Positions 43,991-54,751 of a stretch of DNA of 64,000 bases are shown in pieces (position 1 is the first letter of the stretch; each line of letters begins with the position of its first letter). The position numbers were made by a program, and so were the translations under genes. Under the pieces are notes generated by a model. It had not been told where the DNA came from, made no database searches, and saw only the letters and a list, made by a program, of their open reading frames with translations. Source of the stretch: Planctomycetaceae bacterium (lineage in GTDB: Bacteria; Planctomycetota; Planctomycetia; Planctomycetales; Planctomycetaceae); NCBI GenBank assembly GCA_020638955.1, contig JACKHO010000005.1, positions 186,001-250,000 of the forward strand. The letters are read 5' to 3'.

Positions 43991-46708
43991 CTAGTTCTTG
44001 GCCAACTGTCGCAGCACTGTGTGGAGAATGCCACCGTTGCGGTAGTACACCACTTCAACAGGCGTATCAATGCGGCATGTCGTCACGAAGTAAACCTCTT
44101 CGCCATTCGCCTTCTTCGCCGTCACTTCAACCGCCTGACGTGGCTTGAGTTGGTCATCGAGTGCGATTTCGAAGGTCTCGGTACCGTCCAGGTCGAGCGA
44201 CTCACGCGATTCCCCCTCACGGAACTGGAGTGGCAACACGCCCATGCCGACCAGGTTGCTGCGGTGAATACGTTCGAAGCTTTCCGCGATGACCGCTTGC
44301 ACTCCGAGCAAATAGGTTCCCTTCGCCGCCCAGTCACGCGACGAACCAGTTCCGTATTCTTTGCCAGCCAGTACCACGAGTGGAGTGCCTGCTTCTTTGT
44401 ACTTGAGCGAAGCATCGAAAATTGACATTTGCTCGCCGGTAGGCAAGTAAGTGGTGACACCGCCTTCGGTCCCCGGAGCGAGAAGGTTACGGAGTCGGAT
44501 GTTGGCGAACGTTCCGCGTGTCATGACACGGTCGTTACCACGACGACTGCCGTAGCTGTTGAACTGCACGGGTTCGACGCCATTCTCCTGCAGGTACTTA
44601 CCGGCAGGAGAATCTTTCTTAATGGCTCCCGCAGGGCTGATGTGGTCGGTTGTCGTGGAATCACCCACCGACACGAGGCACTTTGCTCCGGTAATGCTTT
44701 CAATAGGGCTCGGCTCAGCCGGCATGTCGACGAAGAATGGTGGCTCCTGCACGTATGTGCTCTTCAAATCCCAATTGAACAGGTCGCCACTGGCTCCCGA
44801 AATGGCCTGCCACTCGGTCGGGCCATCAGCGGCCTTGGCGTACTCATTGACGAACATTTCTGGCGTCAAGGCCGACTTCACCGTATCAGCGACTTCCTGC
44901 TGTGAGGGCCAAATGTCCTTGAGGTACACGGGGTTGCCTTCGGCGTCGGTTCCCAGAGCATCATGATTCAGGTCGATATCCGTGGTACCTGCAATTGCGT
45001 ACGCGACAACCAGCGGAGGCGAGGCGAGGTAGTTCGCTTTGACGTGCGGACTGATGCGGCCTTCGAAGTTCCGGTTGCCCGACAGAACCGCGGTCGCGAC
45101 CAGATCGTTTTCAGTAATGGCATTGGCAATTGGCTCGGGCAATGGGCCGCTGTTTCCAATACAGGTTGTGCAGCCATAGCCGACGAGGTGGAATCCGAGT
45201 GCGTTCAGCGATTCCGTCAATCCCGCCGCGTTCAGGTAGTCGGTGACAACACGGCTCCCGGGAGCGAGTGAGGTTTTCACCCATGGCTTGCGGGTAAGTC
45301 CACGTTCCACGGCCTTTTTCGCCAGCAGACCAGCTCCAACCATGACACTGGGATTGCTGGTGTTCGTGCAACTGGTGATGGCGGCAATGACGACGGCACC
45401 GTGTTTGAGCAGGAATTCGTCACCATTGTTTGTGACGGGGACGCCATCAATCCCGGGATCGGCGACGGCCACTGCTGTTGCTTCGGCTTCCGCCGCGGCA
45501 CCTGATTTGCCAAAGGTCTTGCTCAAATCGACGTGCCATTGTTTCTGCATGTCGGAGACGAGAATTCGATCTTGCGGTCGCTTGGGGCCAGCCATTGAAG
45601 GCACGACGGTTCCCATGTCGAGTTCCAGCACCGACGAGAATTTCGGCGTTGGCGAATCGGCTGTGCGGAACATCCCCTGTTCCTTGTAGTACCGCTCGCA
45701 CAAGTCAATGACTTCGGCGGAACGTCCAGTCCGCTGCATGTAAGCCAGTGTTTCGGTATCGACTGGGAAGAAGCCCATGGTGGCCCCATATTCGGGAGCC
45801 ATATTCGCGATGGTTGCACGATCGGCCAGTGACATTTTGTCGAGACCTGGGCCGAAGAACTCAACAAACTTGCCGACCACGCCGTGCTTCCGCAGCATTT
45901 GCGTGACAGTCAACACGAGGTCGGTGGCCGTCGCTCCCTGCGGTAGTTCGCCACTCAGCTTGAAGCCCACCACTTCGGGGAGCAGCATGTAAATGGGTTG
46001 CCCCAACATGACCGCTTCGGCTTCGATACCGCCGACACCCCAGCCGACAACGCCGAGGCCGTTGATCATGGTGGTGTGCGAGTCGGTTCCGACCAATGAG
46101 TCGGGGTAGGCGGTGCCATTGCTGCTCAACACGCCGGACGCGAGGTACTCGAGATTCACCTGATGCACAATTCCAGTCGCAGGTGGAACGACGCGGAAGT
46201 TTTTGAATGCCTGCTGGCCCCACTTCAGGAACTGATAACGTTCCATGTTGCGATCAAACTCGATGTCGAGGTTTTCTTGCAACGCCATCAGCGAGGCGAA
46301 GCGGTCCACCTGAACGCTGTGGTCCACCACGAGATCGCAAGGGACGAGAGGATTAATCTTCTTGGGATCACCACCCATGCGGACCATGGCAGAACGCAGA
46401 GCCGCAAGATCGACGACGGCGGGAACGCCGGTGAAGTCCTGCAGGACGACACGCCCGGGCATGAACGGGATTTCCACTTCACCCACGTTTTCCGCATTCC
46501 AGGCGGCAACGTTCTTCACGTCATCCTGCGAAACAATGAAGTCATCGCAGTTACGCAGGCAGGACTCGACGAGGACGCGAATCGAAAAGGGGAGTGCATC
46601 CATGTTCCCCAGCCCCATTTCGGCCAGCTTCTGGATGCGATGAATGGTGTAGTCCCCGCTCGACGTGGAGAGTTTCGCTTCGGCTCCAAATGGATTTGCA
46701 ACGGCCAT
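43991..46708 (-). CDS. acnA: Aconitate hydratase AcnA
   Basis: Aconitase isomerises citrate and isocitrate in the TCA cycle. The 905-residue protein has normal AcnA length and domain order. The [4Fe-4S] cysteines appear in AAITSCTNTSNPSVM and GYGCTTCIGNSGPLPE. The N-terminal part shows GTDSHTTMINGLGVVGWGVG and the C-terminal swivel domain GSRRGNDRVMTRGTFANIRL. A GAGGAC ribosome-binding site lies 4 to 9 bases before the ATG. It is the first gene of a probable acnA-HAD-plsY transcript. Confidence 0.98.
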   Translation of the reverse strand: MAVANPFGAEAKLSTSSGDYTIHRIQKLAEMGLGNMDALPFSIRVLVESCLRNCDDFIVSQDDVKNVAAWNAENVGEVEIPFMPGRVVLQDFTGVPAVVDLAALRSAMVRMGGDPKKINPLVPCDLVVDHSVQVDRFASLMALQENLDIEFDRNMERYQFLKWGQQAFKNFRVVPPATGIVHQVNLEYLASGVLSSNGTAYPDSLVGTDSHTTMINGLGVVGWGVGGIEAEAVMLGQPIYMLLPEVVGFKLSGELPQGATATDLVLTVTQMLRKHGVVGKFVEFFGPGLDKMSLADRATIANMAPEYGATMGFFPVDTETLAYMQRTGRSAEVIDLCERYYKEQGMFRTADSPTPKFSSVLELDMGTVVPSMAGPKRPQDRILVSDMQKQWHVDLSKTFGKSGAAAEAEATAVAVADPGIDGVPVTNNGDEFLLKHGAVVIAAITSCTNTSNPSVMVGAGLLAKKAVERGLTRKPWVKTSLAPGSRVVTDYLNAAGLTESLNALGFHLVGYGCTTCIGNSGPLPEPIANAITENDLVATAVLSGNRNFEGRISPHVKANYLASPPLVVAYAIAGTTDIDLNHDALGTDAEGNPVYLKDIWPSQQEVADTVKSALTPEMFVNEYAKAADGPTEWQAISGASGDLFNWDLKSTYVQEPPFFVDMPAEPSPIESITGAKCLVSVGDSTTTDHISPAGAIKKDSPAGKYLQENGVEPVQFNSYGSRRGNDRVMTRGTFANIRLRNLLAPGTEGGVTTYLPTGEQMSIFDASLKYKEAGTPLVVLAGKEYGTGSSRDWAAKGTYLLGVQAVIAESFERIHRSNLVGMGVLPLQFREGESRESLDLDGTETFEIALDDQLKPRQAVEVTAKKANGEEVYFVTTCRIDTPVEVVYYRNGGILHTVLRQLAKN

Positions 46709-47020
46709 GATGTCCTCGGGGAGAGTTGTAACGTGTTTTCAATTCAATTGTTGTGTCAGCACAGGCCGGCAGGCTCGTGTGCGATTCGACTGAGGAAGCA
46801 CTACCTCAGGAACACGTAGGATAACGAACAGAATCCCGTCCGAGTAGTGCCCACGCCTGTCTCAAAACGGCGTCAGTGAATCGACGCGAAAGTGGCTGCC
46901 GAGACTCATGTTGCCTCGAATTGTGGAATTGAGTTAAAAGGAACCCGTGCGCCCTCACGGACCGGACACTCAGGATGAGGCGGCGAGGCGCATGACCTTT
47001 GGGGGAAAGGATTTCCGGAA
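46709..47020. other. Intergenic region between divergent acnA and lpxD
   Basis: About 310 bases with no recognisable gene. Near lpxD, GTGCGCC and GGCGCAT (around 46948 and 46985) could pair as a leader hairpin, but I would not assign a function. Confidence 0.35.
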
Positions 47021-48100
47021 ATGCAACTTAGTATTCGAGACATTGCTCAGCGGGTAGACGCCCAGGTTCGTGGCGAATGTGAACGACAAATCGATGATGT
47101 CGCCCCGTTGACCGAGGCCGGCGCGACTCACATTACGTTTCTTGAGTCGGCCAAAGAACTGAAGAAAGTCGACCAGTCAGCGGCCGGGGCGATTCTTGTC
47201 ACTGAGGAACTGGCGGATCGCATCCCAGAGTGCGAAGCCACACTGCTCATCGTCGGCAACCCCTTCACGGCGTTCATTCAGATCATGGACGTATTCCGAC
47301 CCGCTCGTACGCAGACGGCTGTTGGGATTTCCCCCGAAGCACATGTCGACCCAACGGCCCGGATTGCCAGCGGCACCTGCATTCACCCCACTGCCTGCGT
47401 GGGGGCCCGTGCCCAAATTGGTGAGAACTGTCTCATCCTGCCCGGGGCCATCATCGGCGAGGACGTTGTCATTGGAAACAACTGCGTCATTCATCCCCAC
47501 GCGGTGTTGTATCCCGGCGTTCAACTTGGTGAGCGTGTCATCATTCACGCGAACGCCGTCATTGGGGCTGATGGCTTTGGATACCGCTTCGTGGCCGGAA
47601 AGTTCGAACGCATTCCACATCGTGGCACCGTGATTATTGAAAACGATGTTGAAATCGGTGCGTGCGCGACGGTTGACCGTGGCATGATTGGTCCCACGGT
47701 CATTGGCCAGGGAACAAAACTCGACAACCTCGTCATGATTGCCCACAACTGCCGGATTGGTCGGCACAACGCATTCGCGTCGCAAGTTGGTCTGGCGGGG
47801 TCGGTGACGACTGGCGATTACGTTCGCGCCGGCGGTCAGGTTGGCGTGGCCGATCACATTACAATTGGCTCTCAAGTGTCGTTCGGGGGCAAAGCGGGCG
47901 TCATTACCGATGTTCCCAGCGGCGAAACCTTTCACGGCATTCCGGCCGGTCCGGAGAAAGAAGAAATACGGCGCGTCCTCACTTTGCGGAAAGCGCCGCA
48001 GGTTTTTGAACAAATCAAGCAACTTCAGAAGCAGGTCAATGCCCTGCAGGCACAACTGGCAACGCTGTCGAATTCCGACAGCGAGTCAGCCGCCGCATAA
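47021..48100 (+). CDS. lpxD: UDP-3-O-acylglucosamine N-acyltransferase LpxD
   Basis: LpxD adds the N-linked acyl chain in the third step of lipid A synthesis. The 359-residue protein has the N-terminal uridine-binding domain (IRDIAQRVDAQVRG; ITFLESAKELKKV) and a left-handed beta-helix with hexapeptide repeats (VGARAQIGENCLILPGAIIG). The catalytic His lies in NLVMIAHNCRIG. A C-terminal helix (FEQIKQLQKQVNALQAQLAT) forms the trimer coiled coil. lpxI follows after 20 bases, so both belong to one operon. Confidence 0.97.
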   Translation: MQLSIRDIAQRVDAQVRGECERQIDDVAPLTEAGATHITFLESAKELKKVDQSAAGAILVTEELADRIPECEATLLIVGNPFTAFIQIMDVFRPARTQTAVGISPEAHVDPTARIASGTCIHPTACVGARAQIGENCLILPGAIIGEDVVIGNNCVIHPHAVLYPGVQLGERVIIHANAVIGADGFGYRFVAGKFERIPHRGTVIIENDVEIGACATVDRGMIGPTVIGQGTKLDNLVMIAHNCRIGRHNAFASQVGLAGSVTTGDYVRAGGQVGVADHITIGSQVSFGGKAGVITDVPSGETFHGIPAGPEKEEIRRVLTLRKAPQVFEQIKQLQKQVNALQAQLATLSNSDSESAAA

Positions 48101-48120
48101 TTGTTGATCATCCTGAAATC

Positions 48121-49041
<921 letters not shown>

Positions 49042-49057
49042 TTGTAACGTTTTCCGG

Positions 49058-49196
49058 GTAGGCCGGACCGCAGGCCGCTGGAACGCCCCGGAACTCCGCA
49101 AATGACTGTCCGTGCTTGGCGAAATCTCAACTGGATGAACGTCGTCCCCGAGGCCCAAGTTCCGGCAAATGTTTGATTTGCTACGGTCCGGCCTAC
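49058..49196. repeat. REPIN/MITE-like 139-bp repeat, copy 2
   Basis: This copy has perfect 12-bp terminal inverted repeats, GTAGGCCGGACC and GGTCCGGCCTAC. Internal pairing words CGGAACTCCGCAAAT and AGTTCCGGCAAAT form an inner arm. It lies 17 bases after lpxI, convergent with the D-threonine-aldolase-like gene. The other copy is at 18348-18486, the same length. Confidence 0.8.
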
Positions 49197-49271
49197 AGTT
49201 CATACGCTGAGTTGGGTGGCGGCGTGCGCCCCGCGCAGCGGAAACACCCGGTTTGGTGAAGGTCGCTGACC

Positions 49272-50423
49272 TCAAATCGTCAGTTGGCGATCACGTGCTG
49301 TGACAGGCCAGCGGTCCACGATTTCACCATTCTCAATAACGACTGCTTCCTTGTGCATGGGAGACGTCGGGCAAACGTGGCGGGGCAGGGCGACTACCCA
49401 GTCGCCGGGCTGATACTCGTTCGCCCGTGATGTCTCCACGACCAAATGCTCCTCGTTGTGTAACACGATTTGGGCATCTGGAATGGCAGGGAGATACACG
49501 CGTTCGGGTATCGGCGGATCAGATGCGATGGACTTTGTCCCAGCATCGAACGTCACACGGTTCTCCGTGGGACGACTGACAACCCGCGTAAAGACCACTG
49601 CCGCCGTGCGGAAATCCTGCAGGTCGGGGTATTTCGTTCCGTAGCCGACGTCATGGAACACGCAGGTGCCGGGACTCAGTTCGAGGGCAGGATCATCGAA
49701 CTGTGCGAACACGGGAAACGTCGGGGTACCGCCACAAATAATCCGAGGCACGGCCAGTCCGGATGCTTCTAATTCATCCCGCAGTCCCTTAATGCGTTCC
49801 CACTCTGGCAGTACGGCGGCATAGCGTTCTTCAGGTGAGGACTGATGAAAATGCCCGTCATACATGTGGAATCCGGCGGCGGTTACTCCCTCGGCCTGAT
49901 AAACCCGCTGGTACAAATCGCGAACCTTTTCCAACTCGCGAACTCCCGTACGGTCACGGCCGGGATTCACATCGACCAGTGCGCCGATTGTCAGGCCTGC
50001 TTCAGTGATTTGACCTGACAACCGCTCCAGTGATTCCGCCGTGTCGACCGTCACCATGAAATTCACGTCGGGGTACACCTGTCGAAACTTGACCGCGCGG
50101 GCCACGTTGGGGCCAATCATGGTGTAGGCCAGCACAATATCTTTCACGCCACTCTGCGCCAGCATTTCCGCCTCGGCCATGGTCGCGGCTTTGTGCTTCG
50201 TAATGCCCAGGTCCAATTGCATTTTGACAATGGCCGACATTTTATGTGTTTTGCAATGCGGCCGGAGCCGCTGCAACGCGTTCGGGCCAGCAATCCGCAA
50301 CATGGTGTCGAGGTTGTTGCGCAAGTGCTCGCGAAAGACGACCAGCTGTGGGCTGAGCAGTTCGTCCGTCTGATGAATGGGCCAGAGGTTTGGCGGAAAA
50401 AGTTCTTGCAGAGAAGCTGTCAT
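49272..50423 (-). CDS. D-threonine aldolase-like PLP enzyme (alanine racemase N-terminal fold)
   Basis: The start at 50423 gives 383 residues; only a TTG lies upstream. The N-terminal TIM-barrel has the PLP lysine K58 in RPHCKTHKMS and LVDVNPGRDRTGV, then GFHMYDGHFHQ. The C-terminal beta domain carries VALPRHVCPTSPMHKEAVV, where His and Cys are likely metal ligands as in D-threonine aldolases and DSD1-type D-serine dehydratases. It cleaves or dehydrates D-3-hydroxyamino acids. No related gene sits next to it. Confidence 0.88.
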   Translation of the reverse strand: MTASLQELFPPNLWPIHQTDELLSPQLVVFREHLRNNLDTMLRIAGPNALQRLRPHCKTHKMSAIVKMQLDLGITKHKAATMAEAEMLAQSGVKDIVLAYTMIGPNVARAVKFRQVYPDVNFMVTVDTAESLERLSGQITEAGLTIGALVDVNPGRDRTGVRELEKVRDLYQRVYQAEGVTAAGFHMYDGHFHQSSPEERYAAVLPEWERIKGLRDELEASGLAVPRIICGGTPTFPVFAQFDDPALELSPGTCVFHDVGYGTKYPDLQDFRTAAVVFTRVVSRPTENRVTFDAGTKSIASDPPIPERVYLPAIPDAQIVLHNEEHLVVETSRANEYQPGDWVVALPRHVCPTSPMHKEAVVIENGEIVDRWPVTARDRQLTI

Positions 50424-50501
50424 GGATCGCCAATTCAATTGGAGGTTGGAGCATCCAACTATAGCGACTCCACCCGACGTTGAAACTCTGCGACGCGAAT
50501 G

Positions 50502-50542
50502 AAAAAGAGCCGACCGGACGAGAGAGCGGTGTCCGGCGGCTC
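50502..50542 (-). terminator. Intrinsic terminator after pilin-like gene (minus strand)
   Basis: GAGCCGCCGGAC and GTCCGGTCGGCTC (minus strand, 50542-50531 and 50519-50507) pair with one bulged A and are followed by TTTTT. It ends transcription of the pilin-like gene about 95 bases downstream of its stop. Confidence 0.75.
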
Positions 50543-50547
50543 AGAAT

Positions 50548-50593
50548 TGTGAGAGAAAAAATCAGCGAGAGAGTGTGAGAGTTTTTGTGAGAG
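50548..50593. repeat. Three TGTGAGAG words
   Basis: TGTGAGAG occurs at 50548-50555, 50574-50581 and 50586-50593, within the 3' untranslated part of the pilin-like gene. Irregular spacing argues against a tandem array. Confidence 0.3.
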
Positions 50594-50636
50594 CAGCGAG
50601 GTCGTTTGAGAGGCGAAGGATGATCGCCGATTTCAT

Positions 50637-50912
50637 TTAGTGGATGTCGTTAGGACCGTCGCAGAACTCAGCTTGATCCCAGTAGCTGCCGCCGCTGGTC
50701 CAGCCTTTGTGTCCACAGTTACCTTCGGCTTTGTAAGACTGGCTCAGGCAGGTGAAGGCGGAGCCGACGTCTTCGAGTTCGTTGTTAATGTTCAGAGCGA
50801 CTTCGCTGAGGCCGACAATCAGGCCGAGCACACAAATGGTGGCAACCAGGACCAGTTCGGCGGAAACAATGAAACCAGCTTCGTCGTTCAGGAGTGCGTT
50901 GAAAGTCTTCAT
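50637..50912 (-). CDS. Short pilin-like (Flp/TadE-type) peptide with a membrane helix
   Basis: The 91-residue protein starts with KTFNALLNDEAGFIVSAELV, then a 20-residue hydrophobic helix and a polar tail. The order (short basic lead, N-D-E-A-G-F, helix with an early Glu) resembles Flp-type IVb pilins, where cleavage follows a Gly. Three cysteines sit in the tail (AFTCLSQ, GNCGH, EFCDG). A GGTTGACCG run but no clear ribosome-binding site lies upstream. No Tad/Flp assembly genes are in the window, so the pilin identity is an inference. Confidence 0.6.
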   Translation of the reverse strand: MKTFNALLNDEAGFIVSAELVLVATICVLGLIVGLSEVALNINNELEDVGSAFTCLSQSYKAEGNCGHKGWTSGGSYWDQAEFCDGPNDIH

Positions 50913-51266
50913 GGTGGGGTTCCTCTCGGTTGACCGTTTGTTGTCGGTCAGGTTTTGTTGTTGATGAATGACAAGAAAAGCATGTGCAGTGCCGAACTGT
51001 TCAAGATGCTTAGCGCCAGCGTGCGAAGTGGGGCTCACTCCAAGGCGCAAGGCATTCCTGCAAAGAGCTTTAAGAAAAATTCGCACTGCTCGTCAAAAAA
51101 GTTTCAAAGCCTGAACACCCATGCCAGCCATGATGCCCAAACGCAACGCAGGTTTTCCTTGATGGTGGCCTGAAGCGGCCTCAGCAACCGCAACACATGC
51201 GCCAGCAACACCTTTCAATCGCATGTTGCCGAACATCAACACGTTGCCGGAAGGCAACGCCGTGGA

Positions 51267-54200
51267 TTAGTAAATGCCGAGCAGAGAATTCAGCTGCATG
51301 GAGCCGCCGCCGTAGCTGCCGAATTTGGGCTCGAAGAGAAGCGCGACGCCCACGTTGTCCTTACTGCGGTCGTAACCCAGACCAAAGTGCAGCAGCCAGG
51401 ACTCACCAATGCGGGTGAGCGTAAGCGATTCACCGCGGTCGATTCCTTCCGCGACATCGAATGAGGCGCCCATGGTCGCGACGTAGAGGTTTGGACTCAT
51501 GACATAGGAGTAGCTGCCCGTCACGAGTTGACTGTTGGTTGGACCGGCCTGCACCTGTCGGAATCCCAAGAACATGCTACCGCGTCGCGAACGCTGCGAA
51601 AGCACACCGACATTCCACACGCGTTGTCCACCACCAAAGAAGTCGAAGACACCGTTCGCCAGAAACGAGGTGCGCGGCCCGACATGCCAGGCGTAGCGAC
51701 CATTGAGCAGTCCGAAGTGTTCACCAAAGTTATCGCGGTCGGCATCCGGGAAGAAGGCGACGCCGGTGTCGAGTTCCATCCAGTCAACAATGCGTTCTCG
51801 ATCGGGCGGACCAACTTTGGTTTGCCAGCGATGGTGCATGCCGAGCCAAAGAACCTGCTGATCAGCCACCAACTCGTGATACGGCGCAGTTACAGAACGA
51901 CCGGCGCCACTTCGCACGGCATAGAAGCGAGGATCATAAATGTTCGGGAGCGGTCCACCACCAAACTGATATGCCAGGTACCGTTCGCGGAATCGCTCCT
52001 GGCTGTTTTCGTCAAACTCGTTGTACTGCGGAATGCCCGCCAGGTTCCGTGTGGAGTCTGAATACGAGTAATCGAAGTCAAAGACAACTTTGTGGGCCAG
52101 ACCGTTCAGCCCGAGGATGGGGTCGTAAACACCGGGCATGTACTTCGAGAACTGCACGCTGCCGCGAAGACCAGCACTACCATAGAACCTGGCCAGAGAG
52201 TTCTGATTCAAATCTTCCTGCCAGAACGCGGCTTCCCCCATTAGATACGGGACAAAATGCACAGGCCCGACATCGAATGGCATCGCGAGTTCGTGGCGAG
52301 TCATGGTGACCAACCCCTGCGAGTCGGCAAAGTACGGCAGCGGTGCGAAGGGATCGACCACAGGATCCACCGGGCCAGTCGCAGGATGCAAATGTCCGTA
52401 ACCCACCATGGAGTGCTGGCTCCACGTCACGGGCGTGTACGGAATGGGCTCCCCCAGCATGGTGAGGTCGAACCGAGGCAGCCAGTCGCTGGAGTCGACG
52501 AAGTTGTTGGACCGAATTTGGGTCAGCAAACTTCCCTGAACATTCTCGATGCGATGATTCAGGCTGAAGAGATTCTCCAGGTCTTTCCCTTCATCCCAGC
52601 GTTCCTCCTCAAACTGCTCGTAGTAGTTACGGTCGTTGTTGAAGATGTGCCCACTCTCAAGCGTAATCCACGTGTTGTACGGCAGGTCGAACCGCGTTCG
52701 CGATTCGATTCGGCCTCGATTGTTGTTCGGCACATCCAGGCTGCGGCGGTCGGCTCCGAGCCGGTCGCGACCTGAGTCGTATTGATAGTCAATCAATGAC
52801 TCACCGGTCAGGTGCCCCATCCCCAGGCCCGGTAAGCCCAAGTCCATATCGTACTGAAACGAAGTACCAACGCTGGGACCGCGAGCTGTCATGTAACCGA
52901 GATTCAAGTCCCAATCGAGTCCCTGTGGAAGATTGAGGCCAAACAAGCCATCCACGTTCCAGGTCGTTCCCAGCTCCGCACCAAACATACTGGAGTATCC
53001 GACGGAAACTCCGGCAATCGGGACGTGCGGATCTTCCGCCGGACTGCTGAATCCTGGCGTTGCAAAGACCGGTGTGTTTTCCACGTAGAAGCGATTGTTC
53101 AAACTGCTGATCCACAGTGTCGTGGGATCAACATCCTCTGGACTCGCAAAAGGATTCAATGACTGGAAACTGGAATTGGGACGCTCCTGCAGGAACACGT
53201 CGCTCGACTCCACCCGCCACTTCGGCTGACCAAACTGACTCGTCGTGAACCAGGCATCTTTGGCGTGGTAGTTCATTTCAGAGAGTTGCCGCAGCTCATT
53301 AGCTCGCAACCGTAGCACGCCGTTCAACTCCGGAAGATACGTGCGGACTTCCGCATTGAGCGACAATCCCCGCCGCTGATTCAAATCATAAAACGCATGC
53401 GTCGACCGAACTTCGTTGTTCCCCTGACGGACGACAATGTTCCCCTCCAGATACACCTGAAATGGCGAATTCTCTTCGAGGTCGAATCCCCCCAAGTCGC
53501 TGAAGCGGTCGGCGTCGCTCCAAATGACCGCACGGTCCGCCGACAGGTCGAGTCGCGTCAGGTATACGCGACCTCCCACGTTGAGCGGCACGTTGTCGAT
53601 GACAATGTTGATTCCCCCCGTCACCGTCGCCACGAACTCCTGCGGCACCGACCCCACTGAGGGTTCGACCTTGAACTCGAAGCGCTCACCGAGGAAACGC
53701 GGATTGATACTCACATGACGTCGAATTGCCGGAATGGGACTGGGGGGTACGGCACTTCCGGGCGGCGGGGGAACAATGTACTGCGTCTGCTGCAGCAGGC
53801 CGCGATTGTTGTTACGGCGTTCAATGGCCCTCAGCACGACCGGATCATCTTTGCTCTCCGGCGTCGGCACCACGCGGACAAGATTCTCGACCTTGCCCCG
53901 CAGTCGGAAGAATTCGAAGGGATGCTGCGTTTCCTTTCCACGAACAATGTGCCGCGCCATTTCCTCGGGCGTGCCGTCGGCATAGCCAATAAGTTCTCGA
54001 TCATCCCCTGTGCCCGACTGTTGCCACAGCACAATTTGCGGCGCAGTCCAGACGTTCTCTCCCTGACTCACACGGCAGTGTCCCCGCAGTAGGAGCACAT
54101 CTTCCCCTTCGCTGGTGAACACGTCGCCCACTTGGGCTTCAATCCGAATGGGCGAAGCCTCTTGCGGCTGTGATGCTGGAGCCTTTGTTTCCTGAAAACT

Positions 54201-54341
54201 GTGACCGAACTGCGCAGCGGCATTCCCGGCAAGGCTGGCAAAGCACACCAGCCACGCCCATACGCATCGTGCGTACGGCGGTCGATGGGACGACACGCGG
54301 AATCCGTTCACTGTTGAGGGGGAATAGAGTGGTCGACTCAA
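51267..54341 (-). CDS. LptD/OstA-like outer membrane protein
   Basis: The protein (about 1,020 residues) has an N-terminal hydrophobic stretch (RCVWAWLVCFASLAGNAAAQ) that acts as a signal peptide. Residues about 65-250 resemble an OstA/LptA-type jelly roll (RIEAQVGDVFTSEGEDVLLL; APQIVLWQQ). The rest reads as an outer membrane beta-barrel with alternating aromatic strands (VGYSSMFGAELGTTWNVDG; FALAQ-free loops) and ends in LNSLLGIY. This order matches LptD, which inserts lipopolysaccharide. The start is uncertain: TTG at 54341, GTG at 54311 or GTG at 54296, all without a clear ribosome-binding site. It may instead be a porin-like relative. Confidence 0.6.
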   Translation of the reverse strand: MSRPLYSPSTVNGFRVSSHRPPYARCVWAWLVCFASLAGNAAAQFGHSFQETKAPASQPQEASPIRIEAQVGDVFTSEGEDVLLLRGHCRVSQGENVWTAPQIVLWQQSGTGDDRELIGYADGTPEEMARHIVRGKETQHPFEFFRLRGKVENLVRVVPTPESKDDPVVLRAIERRNNNRGLLQQTQYIVPPPPGSAVPPSPIPAIRRHVSINPRFLGERFEFKVEPSVGSVPQEFVATVTGGINIVIDNVPLNVGGRVYLTRLDLSADRAVIWSDADRFSDLGGFDLEENSPFQVYLEGNIVVRQGNNEVRSTHAFYDLNQRRGLSLNAEVRTYLPELNGVLRLRANELRQLSEMNYHAKDAWFTTSQFGQPKWRVESSDVFLQERPNSSFQSLNPFASPEDVDPTTLWISSLNNRFYVENTPVFATPGFSSPAEDPHVPIAGVSVGYSSMFGAELGTTWNVDGLFGLNLPQGLDWDLNLGYMTARGPSVGTSFQYDMDLGLPGLGMGHLTGESLIDYQYDSGRDRLGADRRSLDVPNNNRGRIESRTRFDLPYNTWITLESGHIFNNDRNYYEQFEEERWDEGKDLENLFSLNHRIENVQGSLLTQIRSNNFVDSSDWLPRFDLTMLGEPIPYTPVTWSQHSMVGYGHLHPATGPVDPVVDPFAPLPYFADSQGLVTMTRHELAMPFDVGPVHFVPYLMGEAAFWQEDLNQNSLARFYGSAGLRGSVQFSKYMPGVYDPILGLNGLAHKVVFDFDYSYSDSTRNLAGIPQYNEFDENSQERFRERYLAYQFGGGPLPNIYDPRFYAVRSGAGRSVTAPYHELVADQQVLWLGMHHRWQTKVGPPDRERIVDWMELDTGVAFFPDADRDNFGEHFGLLNGRYAWHVGPRTSFLANGVFDFFGGGQRVWNVGVLSQRSRRGSMFLGFRQVQAGPTNSQLVTGSYSYVMSPNLYVATMGASFDVAEGIDRGESLTLTRIGESWLLHFGLGYDRSKDNVGVALLFEPKFGSYGGGSMQLNSLLGIY

Positions 54342-54751
54342 CCAAAAGGGGGAACTGCAAAGTATACGGCTGATTTGAAAAACGAGTCAATAACGACATT
54401 GGGCCGCAGCGAACGGCGCATCCCCTTATTTTGAAGTGCCTTACGGCGCGCAAGGCTACCCCGGGAGATGCTTGTGACTGCCAATTCGTCGTCCCCAATG
54501 AGCGTGTGGGCGAGCTCCGCAAAGTGTTTTTTAGTAGAGACTTACGCTGAGTGTGAGTGCCACTGGCTTCGCCAGTACTTTTCTGCCGCGGAATTTGAAT
54601 CCATCCACAAGGTTGGTCGTGCTGACGACGCTGCTCAACTTGTTCCTTCAGTCATGGCCCCTAAGCGGTTACTCTGATTTGAGAGTCGACAGGCACTGGA
54701 TCGTGTAAGTCGGACCAAATTCTGATTCTCTAACATTCGTACGCGGCGGAT
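54342..54751. other. Intergenic region with a small hairpin
   Basis: About 410 bases between the LptD-like gene and the frameshifted membrane gene. A short hairpin (ACTGGC, loop TTC, GCCAGT) lies at 54562-54576 and is followed by ACTTTT. I see no protein-coding gene here. Confidence 0.4.

Noticed and set aside
46940..47020. Riboswitch in the lpxD leader
   Set aside because: GTGCGCC and GGCGCAT can pair, but no known riboswitch core is recognisable and lpxD is not usually riboswitch-controlled.
50548..50593. Tandem repeat or CRISPR-like array
   Set aside because: Three 8-bp words at unequal spacing are too few and too short, and no unique spacers exist.
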